Below, one piece after another: positions 8,504 through 17,395 of a DNA stretch of 64,000 nt. The DNA is from Luteimicrobium subarcticum (GTDB taxonomy: Bacteria; Actinomycetota; Actinomycetes; Actinomycetales; Cellulomonadaceae). Under the pieces are notes generated by a model. That model did no database searches and was not told the origin of the DNA. It worked only from the letters and a program-made list of their open reading frames with translations. A program made the position numbers and the translations under genes. The DNA lies in contig NZ_PGTZ01000011.1 in assembly GCF_002798015.1 (NCBI RefSeq), positions 62,001 through 126,000 on the forward strand. Reading direction: 5' to 3'. The first letter of the stretch is position 1. Every line of letters starts with the position of its first letter.

Positions 8504-8523
8504 GCCACGACGTGGGTCGTGGC
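8504..8523 (-). terminator. hairpin downstream of rpe, upstream of the rib leader
   Basis: GCCACGAC (8504-8511) pairs with GTCGTGGC (8516-8523) around a GTGG loop. It lies about 50 nt after the rpe stop on the same strand and before the riboswitch, so it probably ends rpe transcription. There is no U-tract. Confidence 0.5.
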
Positions 8524-8574
8524 CGGGCACCGTGAGGCGTGCGTCCCGTCACGTGGACGGGCGTGAACTGCGCG

Positions 8575-9243
8575 CTACGGGTGCACGTGGGCGCTCGCGA
8601 GCGCCCGCAGGGTCTCGATCTCCGCGGGGACGTCGTCCGCCCCGTACACGGCGGACCCGGCGACGAAGACGTCGGCGCCGGCGTCGGCGGCCCGCTCGAT
8701 CGTGGACCGGGAGACGCCGCCGTCCACCTGGACCCACACGTCGAGGCCCGCCGCGGACACGGCCTCGCGGGTGCGGCGGATCTTCGGGAGGGTGCCCTCG
8801 ATGAAGGACTGGCCGCCGAACCCGGGCTCGACGGTCATGATGAGCACCATGTCGACCTCGGCGAGCAGGTCGACGAACGGCTCGATCGGGGTGGCGGGCC
8901 GCAGCGCGAGCCCGGCGCGCGCGCCGAGGCGGCGCAGCTCACGGGCGAGGCGCACGGGCGCCTGGGCGGCCTCCGCGTGGAACGTGACGGACTGCGCGCC
9001 GGCCTCCGCGAACGCGGGGGCCCACCGGTCGACGTCCGCGATCATGAGGTGCGTGTCGATGGGGACGGGCGAGACCTGCGCGAGCCGCTCCACGACGGGC
9101 AGCCCGATCGTCAGGTTGGGCACGAAGTGGTTGTCCATGACGTCCACGTGCGCCCAGTCCGCGGTCGCGATCTTGTGCAGGTCGCGCTCGAGGTTCGCGA
9201 AGTCGGCGGACAGGATGCTCGGGGAGATCTGTGCGGACGGCAT
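8575..9243 (-). CDS. rpe: ribulose-phosphate 3-epimerase (Rpe)
   Basis: Interconverts ribulose 5-phosphate and xylulose 5-phosphate in the pentose phosphate pathway. It is a cytoplasmic metal-dependent TIM-barrel enzyme. The 222-residue length is normal. Landmarks are [13 protein letters not shown] at the start, the metal-binding [12 protein letters not shown] segment, D-x-[15 protein letters not shown] and VDGGVS, together with the phosphate loop [12 protein letters not shown]. It lies directly upstream of the riboflavin operon, whose RibBA uses ribulose 5-phosphate, but a hairpin and a separate leader lie between them. A TACGCT hexamer six bases before the ATG suggests a leaderless mRNA. 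Confidence 0.97.
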   Translation of the reverse strand: MPSAQISPSILSADFANLERDLHKIATADWAHVDVMDNHFVPNLTIGLPVVERLAQVSPVPIDTHLMIADVDRWAPAFAEAGAQSVTFHAEAAQAPVRLARELRRLGARAGLALRPATPIEPFVDLLAEVDMVLIMTVEPGFGGQSFIEGTLPKIRRTREAVSAAGLDVWVQVDGGVSRSTIERAADAGADVFVAGSAVYGADDVPAEIETLRALASAHVHP

Positions 9244-9249
9244 GGGCCC

Positions 9250-9255
9250 AGCGTA
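9250..9255 (-). promoter_or_regulatory. -10 hexamer (TACGCT) of rpe
   Basis: TACGCT lies six bases before the rpe ATG. No Shine-Dalgarno sequence is visible, which fits leaderless initiation. Confidence 0.6.
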
Positions 9256-9268
9256 GGGCGCGCCCGGG

Positions 9269-10867
9269 TCAGCGGCGGCGCAGCAGCGTCAGGTGCATCG
9301 CGTCCGTGCCGTGCACGTGCGGCCACAGCTGCACGTCGGTGCGGTCCGCGAGCGGGATCCCGGCGCCCGCGACCTCGCGCACCGCGGCGGCGGCGTCGAG
9401 CCGCTCCACGTCGTCGCGGCGGCGCAGCACGTCGTCCACCACCGCGCGGGTCTCCGCGAGGTGCGGGGAGCACGTCACGTACGCGACCACTCCGCCGGGG
9501 CGCACGGCGTCGAGGGCGCTGGCGAGCAGCTCGCGCTGCAGCGCGGCGAGACCGGCGAGGTCCTGCGGGGTGCGGCGCCAGCGCGACTCCGGGCGCCGGC
9601 GCAGCGCGCCCAGCCCCGTGCAGGGCGCGTCGACGAGCACCCGGTCGTAGGAGGCGGGCTCCTGCTCGCCGACGAGGCGTCCGTCGCCCGTGCGGACCTC
9701 CTCGACGGCGTCGCGCACCGCGCGCACGGACCGCTCGACGAGGCGGGCGCGGTGCGGCGCGACCTCGTTCGCGACCAGCCGCGCACCGCGCTGCAGCGCG
9801 AGGGCGCCGAGCAGGGCGCTCTTGCCGCCCGGGCCGGCGCACAGGTCGAGCCAGCGCTCCCCGGGCGCGTCCGCCGCGTCCCCGGAGGCACCCCGAGGGT
9901 CCGGGTCGAGGGTCGGGGTGACCATCGCGAGGGTGACGAGCTGGCTGCCCTCGTCCTGCACGCCGACACGGCCCTCGGCCACGCCGGGGACGTCCGCGGG
10001 GTCGGAGCCGGGCAGGACGAGCGCGGTGGGCGTCCAGCGTCCCGCCGCGGGGCGGGGTCCGCGCCCGCCCGGGCCGCCCTGGGCGTCCACTCCGCGCACG
10101 GAGTCCGCGACCTCGACCCGGTCGGCCAGTCCCGGGCGCACCACGAGGGTCACGCGGGGGGCCACGTTGTCGGCCTCGAGCAGCCCGGGCAGGTCGTCGG
10201 CCGGGTAGCCGTTCGAGGTCAGGGCGTCGCGCAGCGCCCGGACGACCCACGCCGGGTGGCTCTGCGTGGCCGCGAGCGCGGTCGTCTCGTCGGGCGCGGA
10301 CGCACGCAGCTCGTCGAGCCAGGCGTCCAGCTCGCGCTCGCTGACGCGTCGCAGGACCGCGTTGACGAACTGCGAGGGGCCGGCGCCGATCTGGTCGCGC
10401 ACCAGGGCGACCGTCTCCGAGACGGCGGCGTGCCCGGGCACCCGCATCCCGAGGAGCTGGTGGGCGCCGAGGCGCAGCGCGTCCAGGACGGGTGCGTCGA
10501 TCTCGGCGAGGGGCCGGGACGAGCAGCGCGACAGCACCGCGTCGTAGCGGCCGCGCAGCCGCAGGGTGCCGTAGGCGAGCTCGGTCGCGAACGCGGCGTC
10601 CCTGCCCCGTACGCCGCGCTCGCGCAGCATCGGGGGCAGGACCAGGTTCGCGTAGGCGTCGGAGTGGTCGACCTGGCGCAGCACGTCGAACGCCGCCGTG
10701 CGCGCGGGGTCGGACCGCTTGCCGCGCTGGGACGGCGCCTGCGCCGACGCGCCCCGGTCGCCGCGCGCACGGGCGGCGCCGCGCTGGCGCCCGCGGTGGT
10801 CGCGCCGGTCGTCGCCCCCCTGGTCGCGGCGGAGCTCGCCGCCTCGGCCACCCGTCCGCCCGCTCAC
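9269..10867 (-). CDS. rsmB: 16S rRNA (cytosine-967 C5)-methyltransferase (RsmB/Sun)
   Basis: Methylates 16S rRNA using S-adenosylmethionine. The 532-residue protein starts with a basic, low-complexity stretch of about 60 residues rich in Arg and Gly. A NusB-like RNA-binding domain follows ([13 protein letters not shown] to about residue 200), then the Rossmann methyltransferase. The SAM loop is [14 protein letters not shown]. The two family cysteines are in [15 protein letters not shown] (motif IV) and VTCSPH (motif VI). The GTG at 10867 overlaps the fmt stop by four bases, and the open frame upstream of it is only fmt read in another frame. The fmt-rsmB order is the common bacterial one. Confidence 0.93.
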   Translation of the reverse strand: MSGRTGGRGGELRRDQGGDDRRDHRGRQRGAARARGDRGASAQAPSQRGKRSDPARTAAFDVLRQVDHSDAYANLVLPPMLRERGVRGRDAAFATELAYGTLRLRGRYDAVLSRCSSRPLAEIDAPVLDALRLGAHQLLGMRVPGHAAVSETVALVRDQIGAGPSQFVNAVLRRVSERELDAWLDELRASAPDETTALAATQSHPAWVVRALRDALTSNGYPADDLPGLLEADNVAPRVTLVVRPGLADRVEVADSVRGVDAQGGPGGRGPRPAAGRWTPTALVLPGSDPADVPGVAEGRVGVQDEGSQLVTLAMVTPTLDPDPRGASGDAADAPGERWLDLCAGPGGKSALLGALALQRGARLVANEVAPHRARLVERSVRAVRDAVEEVRTGDGRLVGEQEPASYDRVLVDAPCTGLGALRRRPESRWRRTPQDLAGLAALQRELLASALDAVRPGGVVAYVTCSPHLAETRAVVDDVLRRRDDVERLDAAAAVREVAGAGIPLADRTDVQLWPHVHGTDAMHLTLLRRR

Positions 10868-11820
10868 GCCGACGCTCCCACGGTCGCCGGGGCCGCACCG
10901 AGCACCGTCGTGTCGTCGAGGCGGGCGCCGCGCGCCCAGTCGGCCGCGACCATCTGCTTCTTGCCCACGGGCGAGACCTCCCCGAGCTCGACGGCGTGCG
11001 TGGCGGTCCCCACCAGCACCTCCCGCTTGCCGGCGCGCACCTGCCCGGGGTCGAGGTCGGTGACGTCGGGGCGTGGCTTCACCGGCCCGAGCCCGAGCCG
11101 CGTGCCGTCGGGCAGGGTCGTCCACGCGCCCGGCGCGGGCGTGCAGGCCCGCACCCGGCGGTCGACCCCGAGGGCCGGGTGCGTCCACACGACGTGCGCG
11201 TCGTCGGCCGTGAGCTTGGGGGCCAGGCTCACCCCCTCGGCGGGCTGGGCCGCGGGCGTCGCGGTCCCGTCCTCGAGGGCGCCCAGCGACGCGAGCAGCA
11301 ACGGCGTGCAGGCGGTCGACAGACGCTCGAGGAGCGCGCCCGAGGTGTCGCGCGGGCGGACCGTCTCCGTCATCGTGCCGAGGACGGGCCCGGTGTCGAG
11401 CCCCTCCTCCAGCAGGAACGTCGACACGCCCGTGACCTCGTCGCCCGCGAGCACCGCACGCTGCACGGGAGCCGCACCACGCCACGCGGGCAGGACCGAG
11501 AAGTGCACGTTGACCCAGCCGTGCGGGACGGCGTCCAGCACGTCGCGGCGCAGGATCTCCCCGTACGCGACGACGACCGCCGCGTCGACGCCCAGGTCGC
11601 GGACCCGGTCGGCGAAGCCCTCCGTGCGCGGCCGGTCGGTGATGACCGGCAGGCCGGCGGCCTCGGCACGCACCCGCACCGGGCTGGGACGCAGCGAGCG
11701 TCCGCGGCCTGCGCGGGCGTCCGCACGCGTCAGGACGGCGACGACCTCGTGGTGGGACGCGAGGAGCGCCTCCAGGGACGGGACGGCGACGTCGGGGGTC
11801 CCGGCGAAGAGGAGGCGCAT
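10864..11820 (-). CDS. fmt: methionyl-tRNA formyltransferase (Fmt)
   Basis: Formylates initiator Met-tRNA with 10-formyltetrahydrofolate, giving the fMet-tRNA used to start translation. The 318-residue length is normal. The N-terminal catalytic domain has LLFAGTPDVAVPSLEALL, the folate/catalytic segment NVHFSVLPAWRGAAPVQ (Asn and His of the active site) and GLDTGPVL with the catalytic Asp. The C-terminal tRNA-binding OB-like domain follows from about residue 205. It is coupled by four-base overlap to rsmB. A TAGACT hexamer seven bases upstream of the ATG implies a leaderless transcript. Confidence 0.96.
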   Translation of the reverse strand: MRLLFAGTPDVAVPSLEALLASHHEVVAVLTRADARAGRGRSLRPSPVRVRAEAAGLPVITDRPRTEGFADRVRDLGVDAAVVVAYGEILRRDVLDAVPHGWVNVHFSVLPAWRGAAPVQRAVLAGDEVTGVSTFLLEEGLDTGPVLGTMTETVRPRDTSGALLERLSTACTPLLLASLGALEDGTATPAAQPAEGVSLAPKLTADDAHVVWTHPALGVDRRVRACTPAPGAWTTLPDGTRLGLGPVKPRPDVTDLDPGQVRAGKREVLVGTATHAVELGEVSPVGKKQMVAADWARGARLDDTTVLGAAPATVGASA

Positions 11821-11827
11821 GCCGGTG

Positions 11828-11833
11828 AGTCTA
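11828..11833 (-). promoter_or_regulatory. -10 hexamer (TAGACT) of fmt
   Basis: TAGACT ends seven bases before the fmt ATG at 11820. It is a leaderless-type promoter position. Confidence 0.6.
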
Positions 11834-11896
11834 GTTGGCGGGCCCGGACCGGGCGGGTGCGGCCGCTCGGCGGTCGTGCTCGGGGGCGTGCTCCGC

Positions 11897-11928
11897 GTTC
11901 AGGCGGAGGTTCAGGTTCAGGTTCAGGT
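11897..11928. repeat. GGTTCA tandem repeat in the fmt/HAD intergenic region
   Basis: GGTTCA occurs three times in direct succession at 11908-11925, preceded by GTTCAGG at 11897 and followed by GG. Just beyond, at 11942-11953, GTGAA and TTCAC form a short inverted repeat. The whole 195-nt gap lies between the HAD fusion stop and the fmt promoter. No coding signal was seen. Confidence 0.6.
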
Positions 11929-12015
11929 GGAAGGTCAAGGTCGTGAACCTTCACCCTCGGGTCGAAGGTCAGGCCGGGCGGGTGACGTCCCCCGGGACGG
12001 GCGGGCGGGCGGGCA

Positions 12016-13896
12016 TCAGGGTGCACCCTCGACGAGGCCGAGGTCCGCGAGCGTCGCGCGGAGGTCCGTCGCGCCGGTGAACCGCACGGCCCGGAAGCCC
12101 AGCGCGGCCGCCGCCTCGACGTTCGCCGCCGCGTCGTCGACGAACACGGTGCGGGCGGGAACGAGCCCGAACCGGTCGACGGCGACGCGGAACATCGCCG
12201 GGTCCGGCTTCGCGACACCCTCGTGCCCCGAGACCACCACCCCCTCGAGCAGCCCGATCGCCGGTGCGGCGGGCACCGCGTGCCGGAACAGGTCGCCGGA
12301 CCAGTTCGTCAGCCCGACCAGCCGGACGCCGCGCTCGCGCAGCTCCGCGACGAGCTCCGGGGTCCCGGGGACCGGACCGCGCAGCGCCGCCGGGAAGCGG
12401 GCGACGTACCAGTCCATGAGTGCCACGTGCTCGGGCGCGGAACGGGTCACGTCGGCCCGCAGCGCGTCCCACGTCGGGGCGCGGTCGAGCCGGCGGTTCA
12501 GGTCGACGAACGGTCCCCCGAGGAACGCGTCGAGCTCCGACGCGCTCACGCCGGGCGCGCCCGCGAGCGCGCCGCGCGGGTCCCACCCGACCAGCACCTG
12601 ACCGAGGTCGAACAGGACGGTGTCGCACCGGGCGTCCTCGGCGGACGGGACGGGCGCGTCGGCAGTGCGCGGGGGGTCGTGGTCGGTTCGGCTCACGTCC
12701 TCGTCATGCCGGGGAGCGTCCGTGCGCGGCCGCCACAGGGCGTGCAGCACGACGCCGGCGGCCAGGGCCCAGAACGCGGCGCCGATCCCGCCGACGGTCA
12801 CGCCGGAGGCCGCGACGACGAACGTCACGACGGCGCTCGCGCGGCCCCGCTCGTCGCGCAGCGCCCCCGTGAGAGCCGCGCCGAGCGTCCCGAGGAGCGC
12901 GAGCCCGGCGGCGCTCTCCACGAGCCCGGCGGGCGCGGCCGCCACGAGAGCGGCCACGGCACCCGAGGCGACCGCGAGCACCAGGTACGCCCACCCGGCC
13001 GTCGTCGCGGCACGCCACCGGCGGGCGGGGTCGCGGCCGGCGTCCGGGCCGGCGGCGAGCGCTGCCGTGATCGCCGCGAGGTTCACGGCGTGCGCCCCGA
13101 ACGGCGCTCCCAGGGCGGTCGCCGCGCCCGTCCACCCCAGGGTGCCCCGCCACGGGACCCGGTAGCCGAACGACGCCATGACCGCGGCGCCGGGGACGTT
13201 CTGCGACGCGGTCGTCACGACGAACAGCGGGACCGCGAGGCCGACGACCGCCTGCCAGGTGAGCGTCGGCGTGGTCCACACGAGCCGCGGGACGAGGTCA
13301 GCCGCGGCGACGTCGTGGCCGGGCGGCGCGAGCCACCCCGTGGTCGCGGAGAGCGCGACGAGTCCGAGCGCGAGCACGAGCGCCGCGGGAGTCGCCCAGC
13401 GTGGCGCGCACCGCGTCAGCACCACCCACACGACGACCACCGGTGCCACGACGGCGGGCGACACCGTCAGCCCGTGCACCGGGGCGACGCACAGCGGCAG
13501 GAGGACGCCCGCGAGCATCGCCTGCGCGACGGACGCCGGGATGCGTGCCACCAGCGCGCCGAGGAGCGGCCACAACCCGGACGCGGCGAGGAGGAGGCCG
13601 GTGACCGCGAACGCGCCGACGGCGGCGGGCCAGCCGCCGTGCACGGCAGTGGCACCGGCGAGCAGGGCCGCCCCGGGGGTCGACCACGCGAGCGTGACCG
13701 GCATCCGGTGCCGCCGGCTGAGCCAGACCATCCCGACGCCCTGGGCGACGCACAGCGCGAGCAGGCCGGAGGCCGCCTGCTCGCGCGTGGCGCCGACCGT
13801 CCGCAGGCCGGCGAGGACGACCGCGAACGTGCTCGAGAAACCGACGAGCGCCGTGACGAGCCCCGCGACGACCGCGCGACGGCGGTCGTCGCTCAC
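12016..13896 (-). CDS. BenE-family membrane transporter fused to a HAD-family (YihX-like) hydrolase
   Basis: One uninterrupted 626-residue frame. Residues 1 to about 385 are a polytopic membrane protein of the BenE benzoate:H+ symporter family, hydrophobic throughout, with QNVPGAAVMASFGYRVP and the motif FGAHAVNLAAITAAL. After a charged linker, residues 400-626 form a HAD phosphatase of the FDLGxVL subfamily: FDLGQVLVGWD near 429, GLTNWS, AKPDPAMF and VFVDDAAANVEAA. The GTG at 13896 overlaps the priA stop by four bases. No stop separates the two parts. A GTG at 12696 (residue 401) could start the hydrolase alone. I infer a fusion, but a recent stop loss is possible. The substrate is unknown. 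Confidence 0.75.
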   Translation of the reverse strand: MSDDRRRAVVAGLVTALVGFSSTFAVVLAGLRTVGATREQAASGLLALCVAQGVGMVWLSRRHRMPVTLAWSTPGAALLAGATAVHGGWPAAVGAFAVTGLLLAASGLWPLLGALVARIPASVAQAMLAGVLLPLCVAPVHGLTVSPAVVAPVVVVWVVLTRCAPRWATPAALVLALGLVALSATTGWLAPPGHDVAAADLVPRLVWTTPTLTWQAVVGLAVPLFVVTTASQNVPGAAVMASFGYRVPWRGTLGWTGAATALGAPFGAHAVNLAAITAALAAGPDAGRDPARRWRAATTAGWAYLVLAVASGAVAALVAAAPAGLVESAAGLALLGTLGAALTGALRDERGRASAVVTFVVAASGVTVGGIGAAFWALAAGVVLHALWRPRTDAPRHDEDVSRTDHDPPRTADAPVPSAEDARCDTVLFDLGQVLVGWDPRGALAGAPGVSASELDAFLGGPFVDLNRRLDRAPTWDALRADVTRSAPEHVALMDWYVARFPAALRGPVPGTPELVAELRERGVRLVGLTNWSGDLFRHAVPAAPAIGLLEGVVVSGHEGVAKPDPAMFRVAVDRFGLVPARTVFVDDAAANVEAAAALGFRAVRFTGATDLRATLADLGLVEGAP

Positions 13897-16025
13897 GCGA
13901 TCTCCTGCGGGTCGACCTGGACGCGCACGCTGCCGGACTCGTTGCGCGCGCTGCGGACCGCGAGCGACGCCGCGAGCTCGCGCGCGAGCTCGGGCCCCTG
14001 GTCCCACGCGACCCGCACGAGGACGCGCACGGTCCGGGCGAGGGACGGGGCGAGCGTCCCGTCGCCCTCGTCGTCCAGCTCGACGGGCCCGAGCACCGCG
14101 TCCCCGGTGGCCAGGGTCACCCGCGACACCACGGCGGTCACCGCCGCCCGGTCCCCGGTGACCGACGCCATCCGGACCGCCGGCGGCAGCCCGAGCTCGC
14201 CGATCACGTCGAGCTCGCGGTCCGCGAACCCCGCGGGGTCCCAGCGCACGAGGGCGTCCGTGGGCGTCGGTGCCGCGTCGCCGACCAGCAGCACGCGTCC
14301 GCCCTGCGCCGCCGGACGGACGAGGGCCGCGGCGGCCAGCCAGCGGGCGAGCGCCCCCTGCTCGACGCCCAGGCCCTCGTGGCGTGTGCTCGCCTCGGCG
14401 TCCAGGAGCAGGGCGCACCCGTACCCTCCCTCGGCGACCGGCTCGGCCCCGGGGGTCGCGACGACCAGCACCGGTCGCCCGGGCACGACGTCCACGATCC
14501 CCCGCCCCGCGTTCGAGACCCGGACGGCCGCGAGCGGGAACGCCCGGCCGAGCTCCTCGGCGGTGCGGTCCGTCCCCACGCTGACCGCGCGCAGGGCGCG
14601 CCCCCCGCACTCGTCGCACGACCAGCCGGTGGCGAGGCGCCCGCACCAGCCGCAGCGCGGGTCCTCGCGCCCCGCCACCAGGGCGAGCGGCCCGTGGCAC
14701 TCGGTGCAGCGGGCCGGGGTGCGGCACCGCGAGCACGCGACCACGGGCACGTAACCCCGGCGCGGCACCTGGACGAGCACGGGGCCGTCCTCGAGGGCCT
14801 CGCGCACCGCCCGGAACGCGGCCCCCGGCAGACGGGCGGCCGCGGCCGCACCCTCGCGGGCGAGCGCCTCGGACGTCAGCGCGGACACCCGTGGCGCCGC
14901 GGCGCGCACGGTGGCCCGGTCGGCCGAGACGTCGCGCGCGAAACCGCGCCGCACGAGCGCCTGCGTCGTCGTCGTGCGGGACGTCGACCCCACCACGAAC
15001 GCGCAGCCCGCGAGCTCCGAGCGCAGCGCCAGCACCTCCCGGGTGTGCGGGTAGGGTGCGCGCTGGTCCCGGTGGGCCTCGTCGCCGTCGTCCCAGCACA
15101 CGGCGAGCCCGAGGTCGTGCACCGGCGCGAACGCGGCGGCCCGGGTGCCGATCGCGACCCGCGCCTCGCCGCGCAGCACGGCCAGGAACTGCCCGTACCG
15201 GGCCGAGGGGCCGTCGTCGGCGAGGAGCTGCGCGACGTCGCCGCCGTGCGCCGGCGTCCAGGCACGCAGCCCCCGGGCGTCGAGCGCGCGTGCCAGACGT
15301 GCGACGTCGCGGGCGTCCGGCAGGACCACGAGGACGCCCTGGCCGCCGTCGTGCGCCGCCCGGACCAGGTCGCCGAGCGCGGCCGACCAGTGGGTGCCGG
15401 ACGCGACGAGCGGGTCGGCGCCGGGCAGCGCGGTCCAGGCGGCGCGGACCCCGCGACCGGCGGCGACGTGACCGAGCAGCGCTCCCCCGCCCCGGTACGC
15501 CGCCCACGCGTTCGCGTTCGCGCTCGCGTCCGGTTCCGCGCCGGGCTCGTCCGGCCCGTCGGACGGTGCCGGGCGCTCGCGGCGCTCGACCGCCTGGTGC
15601 CGCGGCGGCACCGCGAGCCGCAGGACGTCCGCGAGGGTTCCGGCGTACCGGTCCGCGACGGCGCGGGCGAGCCGCAGCACGTCGGGAGTGAGCACCTGCT
15701 CGGACGACACGACCCGGCGCAGCGGGACGAGGCGCCCCGCGTAGTCCGTCTCGGCGACGCGCTCGACGAGGTAGCCGCCGACCTCCTGCGCGCCGAAGCG
15801 CGCCTTGATGCGCACGCCCGGCTGCGCGTCCGCGTCCATGGTGGCCGGCACGAGGTAGTCGAAGACCTGGTCCAGGTGCGCGGGCTGGAGGTCGAGCACG
15901 ACCCGCGCGACCGGCAGGTGCTCGGCGAGCGCGGCGCCCCCCTCGGCGCGGCGCCGCGACGGGGCGCGAGACGCGCCGACCGCGTCCAGTCCGGGCAGCG
16001 TGAGCTGTTCGTCCTGGGTGGTCAC
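13893..16025 (-). CDS. priA: primosomal protein N' (PriA), helicase motifs degenerate
   Basis: Replication-restart protein that recognises stalled forks. The 710-residue protein has the PriA N-terminal 3'-DNA-binding domain (LDQVFDYLVPATM, KARFGAQEVGGYLVE) and the zinc-binding insert. That insert contains CSRCRTPARCTEC and CGWCGRLATGWSCDEC, so all eight zinc cysteines are present. However, the Walker A lysine loop (GxxGSGKT) expected near residue 210 is absent, and Walker B is reduced to CWDDGDEAH. Actinobacterial PriA proteins are often annotated as probably lacking helicase activity, and this one fits that. The role is likely structural loading of the primosome. The GTG start at 16025 is the family-sized start. 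The following BenE-HAD gene overlaps by four bases. Confidence 0.88.
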   Translation of the reverse strand: MTTQDEQLTLPGLDAVGASRAPSRRRAEGGAALAEHLPVARVVLDLQPAHLDQVFDYLVPATMDADAQPGVRIKARFGAQEVGGYLVERVAETDYAGRLVPLRRVVSSEQVLTPDVLRLARAVADRYAGTLADVLRLAVPPRHQAVERRERPAPSDGPDEPGAEPDASANANAWAAYRGGGALLGHVAAGRGVRAAWTALPGADPLVASGTHWSAALGDLVRAAHDGGQGVLVVLPDARDVARLARALDARGLRAWTPAHGGDVAQLLADDGPSARYGQFLAVLRGEARVAIGTRAAAFAPVHDLGLAVCWDDGDEAHRDQRAPYPHTREVLALRSELAGCAFVVGSTSRTTTTQALVRRGFARDVSADRATVRAAAPRVSALTSEALAREGAAAAARLPGAAFRAVREALEDGPVLVQVPRRGYVPVVACSRCRTPARCTECHGPLALVAGREDPRCGWCGRLATGWSCDECGGRALRAVSVGTDRTAEELGRAFPLAAVRVSNAGRGIVDVVPGRPVLVVATPGAEPVAEGGYGCALLLDAEASTRHEGLGVEQGALARWLAAAALVRPAAQGGRVLLVGDAAPTPTDALVRWDPAGFADRELDVIGELGLPPAVRMASVTGDRAAVTAVVSRVTLATGDAVLGPVELDDEGDGTLAPSLARTVRVLVRVAWDQGPELARELAASLAVRSARNESGSVRVQVDPQEIA

Positions 16026-16105
16026 GCGCTCATCCCATCACGAACCACCCGCACGACCGTTCGCGCCGGCGTGCGGGTGGCTCGCTGTCAGGGGTGTCGA
16101 GGCCG

Positions 16106-17338
16106 TCAGACCGCGGCGCGCAGCGCGTCGGCGCGGTCGGTCCGCTCCCACGTCAGGGCGTCGAGGTCGCGCCCGAAGTGCCCGTAGGCCGCCGTGCGGC
16201 GGTAGATCGGGCGCAGCAGGTCGAGGTCGCGGATGATCGCGGCGGGCCGCAGGTCGAAGACCTCCTGGATCGCCGCGGTGATGCGGTCGACCGGCACGGT
16301 CTCGGTGCCGAACGTCTCGACGTACAGGCCCACGGGGTGCGCCTTGCCGATCGCGTACGCGACCTGGACCTCGCAGCGCCGGGCGAGGCCCGCGGCGACG
16401 ACGTTCTTGGCGACCCAGCGCATCGCGTACGCGGCCGAGCGGTCGACCTTCGACGGGTCCTTGCCCGAGAAGGCTCCGCCGCCGTGGCGGGCCATGCCGC
16501 CGTACGTGTCGACGATGATCTTGCGGCCCGTGAGCCCGGCGTCGCCCTTGGGCCCACCGATCACGAACTTGCCCGTCGGGTTGACGTAGACGTTCTTCGG
16601 GGCACCGAGGCGGGTGCCGTCGGCGAGCTCGAGCGCGTCGAGGACCACGTCGACGACCTCGGTGCGCACGAGGCGGTGCAGGGCGTCCTCGGTGACGTCC
16701 TCGTCGTGCTGCGTGGAGACGACGACCGTCTCGATGCCGACGGGCCGGTCGCCGTCGTACGCGACGGTCACCTGGGTCTTGCCGTCGGGGCGCAGCCCGG
16801 GCACGGTGCCGTCGCGACGCACCGCGGTGAGGCGCTCGGCGAGGCGGTGCGCGAGCCAGATCGGCAGCGGGAGCAGGCTCGGGGTGTCGTCGCACGCGTA
16901 GCCGAACATGAGCCCCTGGTCGCCGGCGCCCTGCGCATCGAGCGGGTCGACGTCGGTCGTGTCGTCGCGGTGCTCGAGCGACTTGTCGACGCCCTGCGCG
17001 ATGTCCGGGGACTGCTGGCCGATCGACACGGACACACCGCACGACTCGCCGTCGAAGCCGATCGCGGACGACGTGTAGCCGATCTCGTTGACGACGCGGC
17101 GCACGACCTGCGGGATCTCGACGTACGCCTCGGTGGTGACCTCGCCGGCGACGTGCACGAGCCCGGTGGTCACCATGGTCTCGACGGCGACGCGCGCGGA
17201 CGGGTCCTGCTCGAGGATCGCGTCGAGGATGGCGTCGGAGATCTGGTCGCACACCTTGTCGGGGTGCCCCTCGGTGACGGACTCGGAGGTGAACAGGCGC
17301 AGGCCTGTCGTGGCGGGTGTCGAGGGCGCGGGACTCAT
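16106..17338 (-). CDS. metK: S-adenosylmethionine synthetase (MetK)
   Basis: Makes S-adenosylmethionine from methionine and ATP; cytoplasmic, Mg2+ and K+ dependent. The 410-residue protein has all family signatures: [21 protein letters not shown] near the N-terminus, [42 protein letters not shown] and the glycine-rich [19 protein letters not shown] loop. I use the ATG at 17338; upstream in-frame starts lack support. TAGCCT lies seven bases before this ATG, indicating a leaderless mRNA. SAM from this enzyme serves the neighbouring RsmB-type methyltransferases, but there is no operon link. Confidence 0.97.
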   Translation of the reverse strand: MSPAPSTPATTGLRLFTSESVTEGHPDKVCDQISDAILDAILEQDPSARVAVETMVTTGLVHVAGEVTTEAYVEIPQVVRRVVNEIGYTSSAIGFDGESCGVSVSIGQQSPDIAQGVDKSLEHRDDTTDVDPLDAQGAGDQGLMFGYACDDTPSLLPLPIWLAHRLAERLTAVRRDGTVPGLRPDGKTQVTVAYDGDRPVGIETVVVSTQHDEDVTEDALHRLVRTEVVDVVLDALELADGTRLGAPKNVYVNPTGKFVIGGPKGDAGLTGRKIIVDTYGGMARHGGGAFSGKDPSKVDRSAAYAMRWVAKNVVAAGLARRCEVQVAYAIGKAHPVGLYVETFGTETVPVDRITAAIQEVFDLRPAAIIRDLDLLRPIYRRTAAYGHFGRDLDALTWERTDRADALRAAV

Positions 17339-17345
17339 ACCGGCC

Positions 17346-17351
17346 AGGCTA
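17346..17351 (-). promoter_or_regulatory. -10 hexamer (TAGCCT) of metK
   Basis: TAGCCT ends seven bases before the metK ATG at 17338. The same hexamer and spacing are found at hisE. Confidence 0.6.
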
Positions 17352-17395
17352 CAAGCGACCACCACGGATGTCCGCATCACGGACGGACGATTTCG

